Assembly (NCBI GenBank): GCA_023935145.1
Contig: CM043699.1
Location: 128,404,536-128,468,535, forward strand
Direction: 5' to 3'
Origin: Bretschneidera sinensis
Taxonomy: Eukaryota; Streptophyta; Magnoliopsida; Brassicales; Akaniaceae
Length of the DNA: 64,000 bases
This document shows, one piece after another, positions 23,291-34,671 of the stretch; the stretch's first letter is position 1, and every line of letters begins with the position of its first letter. The position numbers were made by a program, and so were the translations under genes. The notes under the pieces were generated by a model. It was not told the DNA's origin and did not search any database. It was given only the letters and a program-made list of their open reading frames with translations.

Positions 23291-24970
23291 TGATAAGAAT
23301 GCAAAATGTCATATTTTTATCCCTTAATGTTTAGTCTCTTATACTCATTTGGTGCCTAAATGTACTCATTATTTTAATATTTTGATTTAGGATGCAAATG
23401 GACGCATTGAGTGCAAAGTGAAGCTAATTGGACGATTTTGGACAGTTTCGACATCACTTCGTAATCGGGTATAACTCTCTCATCCGAGCTCCAATTGAGA
23501 TGATTAAAGATGATATGGAACGACAAGAAACATCTTTACAACTTTCTTATTGTGTTTTGAGAGATACTGGCTGCATCAAGGTCACAACCGGGCTTGAATT
23601 TGATGTACCTGCACTGTTGACGTTCTGGAACGTCCATTAGCCTGCAATTCAAATCGAGTTAAGTTCGCTATCTTAGTAGGATGAAGCTAAAAATAATAAA
23701 GCCGAAAAGATAAAGCTCAATTCAAGTGGGCTTGGCTCAACCCAATCAAAAGAAATGAAAGCTGAATGGAAGGGATCAAACAAATGAAAAGCATGGTGGG
23801 TTTAATGTAATCTCGAATTGGATACGTCTCTGGACAGTCTCAAGTAATCTCACTATATCTTACTTATATGAAATTTTAGTGAGCGGATTCAAGGTGTTGG
23901 AAAGCTAGGTTAACGTGCTATAATTTTTCCTCAAATAGAAGTTTCGTGATTCAAACATTTTGGAGGTGGAAATAGCCCGCAATTTGAGGCCAAAAATTTG
24001 TAGAATCTACAATTCGGAAAAAGGGAATTATTTTCTTCGTCAAAGAGGAGACTGGTTTTTGAGTTTTTTTCTTTATTCCGAATTTCTTTCAATTTTTTGA
24101 TGTTAAACTCTTTGATTATTTTTTCTTCCAGTTTATCATGAATTACTCTTTATTTTCTAGGGTTAAGATGTAGCCTAACTATGATTATGTGAATCTTCCT
24201 TTAATTGAACTAATTTAGTAGTTGTTTCATATTGTTGAGTATTTCATTCTAGACTTAATGTTTGTGAATGATTGATCAATATTTGCATTATTTGGGATTC
24301 AATTTGAGACTTAGAAGTAATAATTGTTTCGGCATATGTTTGAGAGCCTAACTATGATTATGTGAATCTTCCTTTAATTGAACTAATTTAGTAGTTGTTT
24401 CATATTGTTGAGTATTTCATTCTAGACTTAATGCTTGTGAATGATTGATCAACATTTGCACGATTTGGGATTCAATTTGAGACTGAGAAGTAATAATTGT
24501 TTCAGCATATGTTTGAGATACCACAAGGAATCTGTAAGATAGAGATATCTATGGACTTGCGTAATCTTTATGGGGTTTCTTGTTCTTACTGAATTTTGAT
24601 AGGTTTAGAGTTTTCACAGAGATGTAGAGGATTTGCTTGTTGGGATATTTTGTTAATGCTTGAGAAAGATTAATGAATAAATTAGAGACCCGATTATCAA
24701 CAATAGGAAATAATTGCAATTAGTTCAAGTAGGAAATTCATATAGGATCAATTATGGTGAATCAAAAGCCCTATAATCTTGTTTCCTTGATCTCAACTTG
24801 CTTATTTAATTTCGTTATTTTAAACTCAAAAAATCACTCTCATTTGAATTATCAAATAGATTATGGTTTAATAAATTTTGGTACTTATTAGTAATTTTTC
24901 AATCCTCATAGGACGATACTCTTGCTCATTCACTTTATTATTTGTTACGATTCGTGCACTTGCGAATTCA
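23291..24970 (+). repeat. 5' LTR of B (about 1680 bp)
   Basis: Starts TGATAAGAATGCAAAATG. It contains a 173-bp tandem duplication (24172-24344 and 24345-24517) that the 3' LTR lacks. The right end is taken at GCGAATTCA before ATCAATAAGTTTTTGG; the exact end is uncertain by a few bases because the 3' LTR ends GCGATTTGT. Confidence 0.85.
24172..24517 (+). repeat. 173-bp tandem duplication in the 5' LTR of B
   Basis: Two head-to-tail copies beginning AGCCTAACTATGATTATG, with a few differences. The 3' LTR has one copy (from about 42214), so the duplication arose after insertion or during the last replication. Confidence 0.88.
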
Positions 24971-24983
24971 ATCAATAAGTTTT

Positions 24984-25001
24984 TGGCGCCGTTACCGAGG
25001 A
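24984..25001 (+). other. Primer binding site of B
   Basis: TGGCGCCGTTACCGAGGA, two mismatches from the tRNA-Asp complement seen perfectly in G. Confidence 0.85.
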
Positions 25002-25200
25002 CTTAGATAAAATTATTGATAATATCAATACTATTCAAACTTGCTCTAATTTGATTTATTTTGTCTTTTATTTTCAGGTGTTTGTTTAGTGTTTGAGACG
25101 ACGCAAGAGTTTAGAGCTACTACCTTATGATCTCGAAATCGAGAAAACTGCAAAGGGCCTAAGGAAAAAGAAGCGAGAAGCTCAGAAACATTCCAACACT

Positions 25201-26650
25201 ATGGCAGGCAACGAGAATCAAAGACGTGACACATGGGCACTAAGGGATTTTGCGCTAATATAGGTCACAAGAATCCATTCAATTATCAGGAAGCCTACTA
25301 TTGAAGCCAACAACTTTGAGATTAAGCCGGCTATCCTACAGATGATCCAGACATCAATTCAGTTCCATGGGTTGCCAAGCGATGACCCTAATGCTCATAT
25401 AGTAAGTTTTTTGAAAATTTGCGACACTTTCAAGCATAATGGTGTTACTGATAATGCCATTCGCCTCTGGCTATTTCCATTCTCTCTTTGAGACAGAGCG
25501 AAGAATTGGCTAAATTCACTACCTGCAGATTCAATCACTAGTTGGGAGGATTTAGCTCAAAATTTTCTTGCTAAATTTTTTCCTCCGGCCAAGATAGCGA
25601 AGATGCGCAAAGAAATTTCAAATTTTTCTCAAATTGAAGGCGAATCACTTTATGAGGCTTGGGAGCAATATAAAGACCTATTTAAACGATGCTCTCACCA
25701 TGGATTGTTGAAGTGGATGCAAGTTCAAAACTTCTATAATGGACGTGTTGATTCTACAAGAACACTGATAGATGTAGCTTCAGGAGGAGTGTTTATAGGA
25801 AAAAACCAGGATGATGCATATGATTTGTTGGAGGAGATGGCCATGAACAACTATCAATGGCCGAATGAGACGATTTTACCGAAGAAGGCAGTGGGATTAC
25901 ATGAGATTGAAGCTATCACTACCTTGGCAGCTCAAGTCCACACTCTTACTCAACAATTAAAGGCTAAGCAACTGATGGCAAATGCCATTCACTTGACACC
26001 ACTAGTTTGTGATTTTTTCCATGGAAACCATCCGAGTGAAGAATGTCAAGTGGGAAACCCCTTCTCTTAATCCCAAGCGTAGCAAGCACACTTTGTTCCA
26101 AATTACAACCGGCAGACCAATCCATACAGTGCAACATACAATTTCAGATGGAGGAATCATCCAAATTTTTCATGGAATAATCAAAATGTATTGAAGCCGC
26201 CACCTAGTCTATCATCTAGTGACCCACCAAAAGAGAAATCAACACTTGAAGAAGCAATGGCATAATTGGAAAATAACACCAACCGATTTATAATAGATAC
26301 TAAGACCAATTTTCGTAATCAAGCAGCTTCGATTCGGAATTTAGATGTCCAAGTTGGTCAATTGGCCAATATGCTCACTAGGAGACAACAAGGTAATTTT
26401 CCTAGCATGACTGAAGTGAATCCAAAAGAGTAGTGCAAAGTGATCACTTTGAGAAGTGGGAAAGAGTTAGAAACTCCAACAGGATGTGAGAAGTTCGAAA
26501 AAGAAGATCAAGAGGTACAACTTAACATAACACCATTCAAGGAGATTTTCGAAAGTCAACCAATCCCACCATAGGATCCGACACTAAGAGTTCCATTCCC
26601 TCAACGACTCAAAAAGAATAAAATTGATAAGAAATTTTATAAATTTCTAG
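25201..26650 (+). pseudogene. gag of element B
   Basis: ATG at 25201 (MAGNENQRRDTW) opens a frame that, apart from in-frame stops, continues to about 26650. It carries the gag core: FHGLPSDDPNAHI, CDTFKHNGVTDNAIRL, LFPFSL-stop-DRAKNWLNSLP, FLAKFFPPAK, FSQIEGESLYEAWEQYKDL. A zinc-knuckle remnant reads CDFFHGNHPSEEC, with the second Cys replaced. A Trp/Asn-rich stretch (RWRNHPNFSWNNQ) and a VGQLANML segment follow. Stops are at positions where relatives have Arg or Gln, for example a TGA in place of CGA before DRAKNW. Confidence 0.85.
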
Positions 26651-27880
26651 ATGTGTTTAAAAATACTATGCTATGTGAAATTTTTGAAGGATATCTTGTC
26701 AAATAAAAGGAAATTGAAAGAGTATGAAACGGTAGCCATTACTAAAGAGAGCAGTACAATTCTACAAAAGAAATTACCTCTAAAACTTAAGGATCCAGGG
26801 AGCTTCACTGTCCCATGTTCAACTGGAAATTCTGTGTTTGAAAGAGCTTTATGTGACTTAGGTGCAAGTATTAATCTAATGCCTTTGTCTATTTTCAGGA
26901 AGCTTGGATTAGGTGAGGCGAGACCTACTACAGTTTCATTGCAATTAGTGGACTGCTCAATAAAAGACCCACGGGGAATTATTGAAGATGTGCTTATCAA
27001 AGTGGACAAGTTTATTTTTCTAACTCACTTCATCATTCTAGACATAGAGGAGGATCGGGAAATCCCCATCATTCTTGGCAGACCATTCTTAGCTACTGGT
27101 CGAGCTCTTATTAATGTCCAAATGAGAGAATTACGGTTGAGGGTACAAGAGGAAGAGGTAACCTTTAATGTTTTTAATGCCATCAAGTATCTAGATATGA
27201 GAGTTATTTTAGCATCCAAGCGATTGACTCTTTGATCATCAAAGTGCTTAATCAACAAAAGGAATCATTGGAAGCTTTTTTGGTTAGTCCTAATCCGACT
27301 ATGGTAAAGGATCTTGAAGTGTTAGAATATGCCTCCTGGATGGATTCCTTTGGTCCTAACAACACGAAATATTTTGAAGATTTGGGACAAGGACCCTCAC
27401 GGCCACTTCCATCTATTGAAAAGCCGCCTGTATTGGAGCTCAAGCCTTTATCGGAACACCTTTGGTATGCTAAAGCTTATTTGGCGATGAAGTGCCTAAA
27501 CATGGATCTCCAAGCGGTAGGTGAAAATCATTTTTTTCAAATTAATGACATGGACGAGTTTCGCAATAAAGCTTTTAAGTATGCAAAAATCTACAAGGAG
27601 CAGACCAAGGCTTGGCATGATAAGCACATCTCAAAAGAGTTTCTACCCGGACAAAAAGTTTTGCTTTACAATTCGCGGCTTCGTCTCTTTTTGGGAAAGC
27701 TCAAATCATGATGGTTAGGCCCATTCACGGTCGGTAAAGTTTTTCCCCATGGAGCAGTAAAAGTCACTCATAATGAGAAAGGGACATTTAAATTAAATGG
27801 ACAACATCTGATGCCTTATTTGAATGGTGGAGTTGACAGCAACAAGACCACAATTCTCTTTGATTTAACCTAGAAGAAGA
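26651..27880 (+). pseudogene. Protease joined to integrase C-terminus, element B
   Basis: 26651-27235 encodes the retropepsin-like domain: LPLKLKDPGSFTVPC, active-site variant CDLGASINLMP (DLG instead of D-S/T-G, common in this lineage), and PIILGRPFLATG. After a frameshift, 27232-27711 starts with the pre-RT region ([17 protein letters not shown]) and passes at about 27470 directly into the integrase C-terminal region ([44 protein letters not shown]), removing RT, RNase H and the integrase core. A TGA at 27709 replaces Arg in the Ser-Arg-Trp motif; the frame continues with GPFTVGKVFPHGAV to about 27870. Confidence 0.85.
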
Positions 27881-28949
27881 GCAATAGTCAAGCTACTGAC
27901 TATAACTAAGCCCTTCTTGGGAGGCAACCCGAGCATTCTAAACTTTTGTTTTGTTATTTTCATTATTCCTTGCAATTGATTCAATTTTCTAATTATTATT
28001 TTTCTCAATTGCTTTCTGTGTGTTTTGATTTTAGATTTTTTTTTTCTTTACATGGGTGTGGCAATGACGTGGTTCCCCACTTCTTTGCTCCGAAACCTGA
28101 ACGCGTTGATGGAGATACTGAGGGAAATGAGCTTGATCCGTCTCCGCCAGTGGTCAAGGAAGTTTCTTTCTGCCATGTATTTTCTTTCTTTGCTGTACAC
28201 TGGGGACAATGTAAGTTTTAAGTGTGGGGGAAGGGATTTAGGTTATGTTTTAATTTTGTATCTCTAAAAAAAAAAGAGTTTTGCTTCTTGTTTTTGTTTT
28301 TGTGGTTTTCAACGATTTTTGGTTGTGTATGTCATGAGCAAGATTCAATTAAGCTTGAAAAATTCATAACATAATGAAATAAGTAATCTTCCCACTTGAA
28401 ATTAATTAGTCTAGTTATTTTCCTTGAGAATGGTAGTGATTAAATTTAATAGATAAAAGCTAGTGAGATTTTGAGCCTTTAGACTGACATATCCATATCA
28501 GTCTCACTATTTTCTTTCATGTGAGATATTCTTCCATAGATTTGTTTCTCTAGAACTTGCCTTGATTCTCTTCGAGGTCATATTGACAAATGCATGCATG
28601 AACATGATTAAGACCCTCTTTTTTATAAGCTACATAAGCCAAATAGCCTACCATGTAATTAATTTTTCCCCTATGTTGAACCTCTTTGAGCTTTATTGGT
28701 TTTTTTTTCGTTTATTGTGAACCCACGTTACAAGCTTTAAACCTAAAAAAACAATGTCTTTACCTAAGCTGTAGAGCTAGTGGAGCATTGTTCATCATTA
28801 TGATATGTATGGGTGTGCAAGAAATAAGTGTGGGGGTGTCTGGATTTGTGGTATAGCTATGATTGGTGAAATAGAACATGTTTTCATTCACAATTCGTGA
28901 GTTCCATTGTTGATGTAATGAGTAAAAAAGAGGAAAGGAAGTGATGGAG
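27881..28949 (+). other. 3' untranslated region of B, left part
   Basis: No coding frame with a recognisable product. It contains the lineage motif GGGGACAATGTAAG followed by AAGTGTGGGGG (28203-28230) and a second AAGTGTGGGGGTG near 28830, resembling polypurine tracts. It continues at 40613-41318 after element A. Confidence 0.7.
28945..28949. other. Target site duplication of A, left (TGGAG)
   Basis: TGGAG precedes the 5' LTR and follows the 3' LTR at 40608-40612. Confidence 0.92.
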
Positions 28950-30258
28950 TGATAAGTGCTTAAATATTCATATTTAAGCGCCTTCATTTACATTTGTTAA
29001 GCTCTTTGTTTACACATTTTATTAAATTTTACTTCATTTTTGTGTTTTCTATGTTTTTTATAGGCTGGTGGAGAAAAGAAAGCATTTTGAAGCTTTAAAG
29101 GAAGAAAACTGAAGATCTGGAAAAAAAGCTAGTGCGATCGAGCGCAACATGGTCGCGATTGAGCGCATAAGCAATCATGCGCACACATAGAAGGCTCAAG
29201 CGTACCCATGCGCTCGAGCGAAGAAGCAAGCGATCGAGCGCACATGCACAGAGAGGTGGCAGAGCCAGTTTTGGAAAGATTTCTTCCGGACCTATTTTGG
29301 AAATTAAGGTTTCAAGGCACCCTTGGAACCCTATATATAGGCTTGTAAAACACAGAAAATGGATCCTTCTTTTATCTTTTACTTTTGCTTGAAGTTGTAA
29401 GGTTTGGAGAGGAATTGACGACTCGTCTCCACAGTATTCTTCGGGTTTTATATTTTCTATTTAGTTTATGTTATGATAATGTTTATCATAGACAGCATGT
29501 GTAACTAACTTACCAATAGAGCTCGATTGAAGCCCTAATTATGCTTTTCCATATATATATATATATATATATTCATTGATTGTCTTTGCAAATAGCCATG
29601 TTATGATGTTTTAATTGATTAATGCCTGTTTTATTGAATTCGCCATATGTGTGTCTGATCAACATATGCATGTGGTATGGATTAGTTAGTTAGATCAATT
29701 TGGATGACCGAGTCATGGGTCTTACAATAGTAACAAAAGAAATCCACACTAGATTCTTGGGTTAATCAACATGGGAAACCGGGAGTATACACCATACCCT
29801 ACGTCTCGTGTGGTTGTCGATTTCCACAGACCTTATGTTCTCTTAAGGAACAACTCAGTATACACCATGTTGAATCCCTTAAGAGAGAAAAGAGTTAGAG
29901 TAGATACCATGCCTAACTCGTTGCTTAGGAAGATTAATAGTTTAAGGAGTAGATACCATGCCCTTAGGTTGACAACCATTAGGTATTCATGGTAGGGCTA
30001 GAGCATTGGCACATTACTTGTTGGGAAAGTATGATTAGTGGTGGATATCAAAACCCTATGTTCTTATCAGTATCAATTTAGACTTAACGTTTATTTCTAT
30101 CAATTTTTACATTGTGAAACTGATTCAAAAACGAAATTCATCAATCCCTATGAAGATGATCTCGCACTTGCACACTATACTACTATTGACCTTGTGCACT
30201 TGCAAGTAAAACAAGTTCGATTATTTGCTTATTTATTTGGGTAAATAAATGCATAACA
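28950..30258 (+). repeat. 5' LTR of A (1309 bp)
   Basis: Begins TGATAAGTGCTTAAATATTC; bases 28957-28978 form a hairpin with perfect 10-bp arms GCTTAAATAT. TCGA-centred motifs TGCGATCGAGCGCA (29133-29146, 29153-29167, 29209-29220, 29229-29243) precede a TATA box CTATATATAG (29331-29340). An AT microsatellite lies at 29550-29572. Four degenerate GAGTATACACCAT or GAGTAGATACCATGCC units and a 75-codon frame occupy 29771-29995. Confidence 0.92.
29133..29340 (+). promoter_or_regulatory. Motif array and TATA box in the 5' LTR of A
   Basis: Four copies of the TCGA-centred 14-mer, the nearest about 88 bp upstream of CTATATATAG. The 3' LTR repeats it (39482-39600 and 39681-39690) with point changes. 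Confidence 0.7.
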
Positions 30259-30264
30259 AGTTTT

Positions 30265-30282
30265 TTGAGCCGTTGCTGGGGA
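30265..30282 (+). other. Primer binding site of A, degenerate
   Basis: TTGAGCCGTTGCTGGGGA matches the tRNA-Asp complement at 15 of 18 positions, six bases from the LTR end. Confidence 0.8.
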
Positions 30283-30465
30283 TTACGCTAAATTTTCTTC
30301 TAGAATTAGTTCATTTAATTCAGTAATTTTTTTTATTTATTCTGTTTTATTTCTATCAAAATTTTAAGTTTTTATTTTTACCTTTATTTTTGTTGAATCC
30401 AAAACCTAATCTATTTCTTTTTTGTTTTCTATTTCAGGCACTCCAGCAGAACTTTCTGTGCCACT

Positions 30466-30501
30466 TGCGATCGAGTGCACTCCTCTGTGCGATAGAGCGC
30501 A
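30466..30501 (+). promoter_or_regulatory. TCGA-centred motifs before gag of A
   Basis: TGCGATCGAGTGCA (30466-30479) and TGCGATAGAGCGCA (30488-30501) lie between primer site and gag, as in element G. Confidence 0.6.
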
Positions 30502-30579
30502 CTTGAGGCAGAGAGTTACCCGGGCAGTAGTGTTGAACTGTTACACTGAAGCAATTGTTACCGATTCATGCACGGGCTT

Positions 30580-32174
30580 CGATCTAGACATCCAACGTTC
30601 TTTCCATTTGATACCGAGCTTTAGCAGACCATCCGACAAAGGCTTAGAGATAACTCTGAAGAGATAGAAGGAGAAATTGATGAAGAAGCACCAATAGTAG
30701 AAGATATCGAAAATCAGCAACCACTTCAGCAAAGACTGATGAAACAATTCTTCATCCCACGGAACCTCGATCAGCCATCGTGCATTGCTTATCAACCAGA
30801 GGTGGAAGGCAACTACTACATATCTCTACAAATACTTAGTGCATTGACTCACTTTAGGGGTACACCTAATGAGGATCCACACTTGCACCTTCGAGAGTTC
30901 TTCGATATCTGCAAGTTCCAGCACATCTGAGGCTTAGACCAGGAAGGAATAAGGTTAATTATTTTTCCTTTTTCCTTAAAAGATAATGCTAAACTGTGGT
31001 ACAATTCATTGCCTGTAGTTCTATCCACACTTGGGAGGAGTTGGCCAGCAAGTTCCTAAGGAAGTTTTTTCCAGCTCAAAATATAAGGCAAATGAGGAAG
31101 GAAATTCAATCTTTCCAACAAAAGGATGGAGACCTATTCTTTGAGGCATGGGGACATTTCAATGAGCTGCTACTCAAATTTCCACATCACAATCTACCTT
31201 AGGATGAACTGGTACAAGCTTTCTATGCAGATCTAAATGATACTAATAAAAGTATTGTGGATTCAGGTTGTAGAGGAGTGCTGATGGAGAAAAGCAATGA
31301 AGAAGCCATGGAGCTATTCGAAACCTTAAGTGAACACACCCAGTAGTTCTCATCCCAAGGTAGACATAGACCCAAGAGCAAGGGTATGTATGAAGTAACC
31401 CTAAATGGAGGATCCTCTACCCAAATAGCTAATGTGGAGAGAAAATTAGATCTACTTGTCAAAGCTATGACTGCTCAGAATTCCTCACCTAATCCACTAG
31501 CTACACCACTCCAAGTATGTGCTATATGTTCTCAATTTGATCATAATACTGAGATATGTCCCTTATATTCATCTGCAGACCCGAAGCAAGAAAATTACAT
31601 AGGATCAAACAACTATCCGCCAAAGAACAACCCATATACAAACACTTACAACCTTGGATGGCGAAACCACCCAAATTTCTCTTAGAACGACAATCAGAAT
31701 ACCCTTAACCAGCAAGGGCAGCAAAGAAACTCCCAACCAGCTACTCACTCAGCTCCGGAAACAAAGAAAAGTGACCTCGAAAGTCTTGTGAGGCAATTGG
31801 CAACTCAGCAACAATAATTAATGACTTCACAAGATTAGTTCATGGCAGATGAAAGGCAATTCCGGACTGAACTAAGATAAACCACAGCAAAATATGAACA
31901 AGCCATCTAAAGGCTAGAGGTACAAATGAGACAATTGGCTAAAGAGCTAAGTTACAGAAAGCAAGGTGAGCTTTTGGATCAAACACTACCTAACCTTGGG
32001 GGGTATCAACAACTGAAAGTTGTCACGACCCTCAAAAATGGTAAGGTCATAGGAACCAATAAGTCTACAAAAACATCTTTAGAGAAACCTTCAGCATCAA
32101 ATGTGAGTGAGACGGAGAAGGTGAATGCACCACTCTTCCTGCAAAGGTTACTAAAACAAAAGAAAAAAAAATAA
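30580..32174 (+). pseudogene. gag of element A
   Basis: Athila-type gag. Visible in order: acidic N-terminus, FIPRNLDQPSCIAYQPE (30739 on), FRGTPNEDPHLHLREFFDIC, a TGA at 30928, LFPFSLKDNAKLWYNSLP-like text, a one-base deletion near 31018 shifting the frame, then HTWEELASKFLRKFFPAQ (30996-31202), FFEAWGHFNELL, and a CCHC knuckle CAICSQFDHNTEIC (about 31520-31561). The tail is Asn/Gln-rich with QLAKEL (31926 on). Stops at 31200, 31345 and 31683 fall where Gln (CAG) or Trp (TGG) is expected. The exact start is not clear because the first part has several stops. Confidence 0.85.
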
Positions 32175-32306
32175 ACTGCTTGATTTGAAACCTTGCGGAA
32201 AGTAGAAATAAACATTCCCTTATTAGAAGCAATTTAACAAATACCTGCTTATCCTAAATTTCTAAAAGATTGTTGCACTCATAAGAGAAAGTTTCAAGAG
32301 CATGAG

Positions 32307-32741
32307 ATGGTAGCATTAACTGAAGAGGTAAGTGTTGTGCTATTAAGAAAACTACCACCAAAACTGAAAGATCTGGGTAGTTTTACTATTCCCTGTAGGA
32401 TAGATGATCAGTTGTTTGAGCAAGCATTACTAGATTTGGGAGTAGGTGTAAATTTGCTACCATACACAGTATTTGAAACCCTAGGTTTGGGGGAGCTACA
32501 ACCTACTTCCATCACCTTGCAGCTGGCAGATAGAAGTATTAAAAGACCTAGGGGTATTCTTGAGGATGTCCTGGTAAAGGTAGGTGAGTTAATTTTACCT
32601 GCTGATTTCATTGTGCTAGATATGGAGGAATGTCCTATGCCATTACCGCTGCCCATCATATTAGGAAGACCCTTCATGAGAACTGCCGATACGAAGATTT
32701 TTGTGAAAAAAGGGTATAGTAAGTATGAAGGTCAATGGTGA
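32307..32741 (+). pseudogene. Protease of element A
   Basis: Retropepsin-like domain with LPPKLKDLGSFTIPC, active-site region LLDLGVGVNLLPY (DLG type), GLGELQPTSITLQLADRS and PIILGRPFM near the end. It would cleave the Gag-Pol polyprotein. A frameshift near 32713 moves the reading frame by one before the pre-RT region, where the text resumes with MKVNGEKIKF in another frame. Confidence 0.85.
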
Positions 32742-32895
32742 GAAAATAAAATTTAAAATATTTGATGCATTGAACCTACCTCAAGATGATATGGAATGCT
32801 TTAATGTATGTATGATGCAAAGTTTTGTTGAGAAAGCTTCTCAGGTCCAGCACATTGATCCATTGGAAACTATTATTACCCATAGCTTTACATAA

Positions 32896-34671
32896 GTGGA
32901 AATTAAGCATGAACCTGAAGATGTTACTGATGACATCATTAAAGTTGTGCACCTCCTTGAGACTTCGTCAAAACGCCCAAGTAAATATGCTCTTCCATTT
33001 GAATCTCCCATACCTACTAATACTACTCTTTTTCCTTCTATTATCCAGGCACCAACATTTGAATTAAAGCAGTTGCCAGAGCATTTAACTTATGCCTATT
33101 TGGGAGAGAAGAAGACATTACCTGTGATTGTGACTGCTAATTTGAGTATTGGAGAAGAAGAGAAATTATTAAGAGTTCTTAGGGAGCATAGATCTGCCAT
33201 TGGATGGACCATTGCTGACATTAAGGGGATAAGTCCAACCAAGTGCATACATAATATCTACCTTGAGGATGAAGCGAGGCCCACTTGAGATGCTCAAAGA
33301 AGACTTAACCCACACATGAAAGAGGTAGTAAAGGCTGAGGTATTAAAACTATTAGATGTTGGCATTATCTATCTCATCTCCGATAGTAAATGGGCAAGTC
33401 TGGTCCAAGTTGTTCCCAAAAAGAGTGAGATCACAGTGGTGTAAAATAAGGATGAAGAGCTCATACCTACAAGAAAAACAATTGGTTGGAGAGTATGTAT
33501 TGATTATCGCAGATTGAACAAAGTGACCAGAAAATATCACTTCCCCTTGCCATTCATTAATCAGATGTTAGAGAGATTAGCTGGTCATAGCTATTATTGC
33601 TTCTTGGATGGGTACAGTGGGTACAACTAGATTGCCATAGCATCTGAGGATCAAGAAAAGACTACCTTCACATGTCTTTTCGGTACATTTACTTATCGAA
33701 GGATGCCATTCGGTTTATGCAACGCACCAGCCACTTTTCAAAGATGTATGATGAGTATATTTTCCGATATGGTGGAGAAATACATTGAGGTATTCATGGA
33801 TTATTTCAGTGTTTTTCGATCCAATTTCGATGAATCCCTAACTCACTTAGAGAATGTCCTAAAGAGATGTGAAGAGAGAAACTTAGTGCTAAATTAAGAG
33901 AAATGTCACTTTATGGTTCAACAAGGCATTGTGTTGGGTTATTCCATCTCCAACAAAGGTATTAAGGTAGACAAAGCTAAAATAAACATCATTTCAAAGC
34001 TACCTCCTCCTCTCATAGTCAAGGGTATTAGAAGTTTCCTTAGACATGACGGTTTCTATAGACGATTCATCAAGGATTTCTCAAAGATCTCGAGACCTCT
34101 TTGTACATTGTTAGCTAAAGATACCAAATTTGAGTGGACTAATAACTGTATGAAAGCTTTCAACACATTGAAGGATGTTCTCACATCTGCCCCAATAATG
34201 ATGGCACCAGATTGGAATCTTCCATTCGAATTGATGTGCGATGCCAGTGACTTCGCCTTGGGAGCTGTCTTAGGTCAAACAGTCTATGAGGTACCTCATA
34301 CTATTTATTATGCTTCTAGAACTGTAAATGATGCTCTGCTTAACTATTCTACTACTGAAAAAGAATTGTTAGTTGTTATTTTTGCTTTAGAGAAGTCTAG
34401 ATCATATCTTATTGGCTCTAAGGTTATTGTATTCACTGATCATGCTGCTTTGAGATATCTGTTTTCTAAGAAAGATGCAAAGCCTAGGTTAATCAGATGG
34501 GTACTCTTATTGCAAGAATCTGATTTGGAGATCAAAGACAAGAAAGGCAGTGAGAATGCGGTGGTAGATCATTTATCAAGGCTACCCTATGAGAATGACA
34601 AAAATGAGCTGCCTTTGAATAAGAACTTCTCTGGTGAACAATTGTTCGCACTAGAGGTAAAACTTCCATGA
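32896..34671 (+). pseudogene. Reverse transcriptase and RNase H of element A
   Basis: One frame with in-frame stops only. Pre-RT and fingers (32896-33288, TYAYLGEKKTLPVIV), then WRVCIDYRRLNKVT (33490-33530), CFLDGYSGYN-stop-IAIA (33600-33640), RRMPFGLCNAPATFQR (33699-33740) and the catalytic box EVFMDYFSVF (about 33786-33815), in which the second Asp of FMDD is now Tyr, so polymerase activity is lost. The connection and RNase H follow with [29 protein letters not shown] and [11 protein letters not shown], keeping all the expected acidic residues, to about 34671. Confidence 0.92.

Noticed and set aside
29550..29572. AT microsatellite as a distinct feature
   Set aside because: Part of the LTR of A, present again at 39901-39920; no sign of a separate role.
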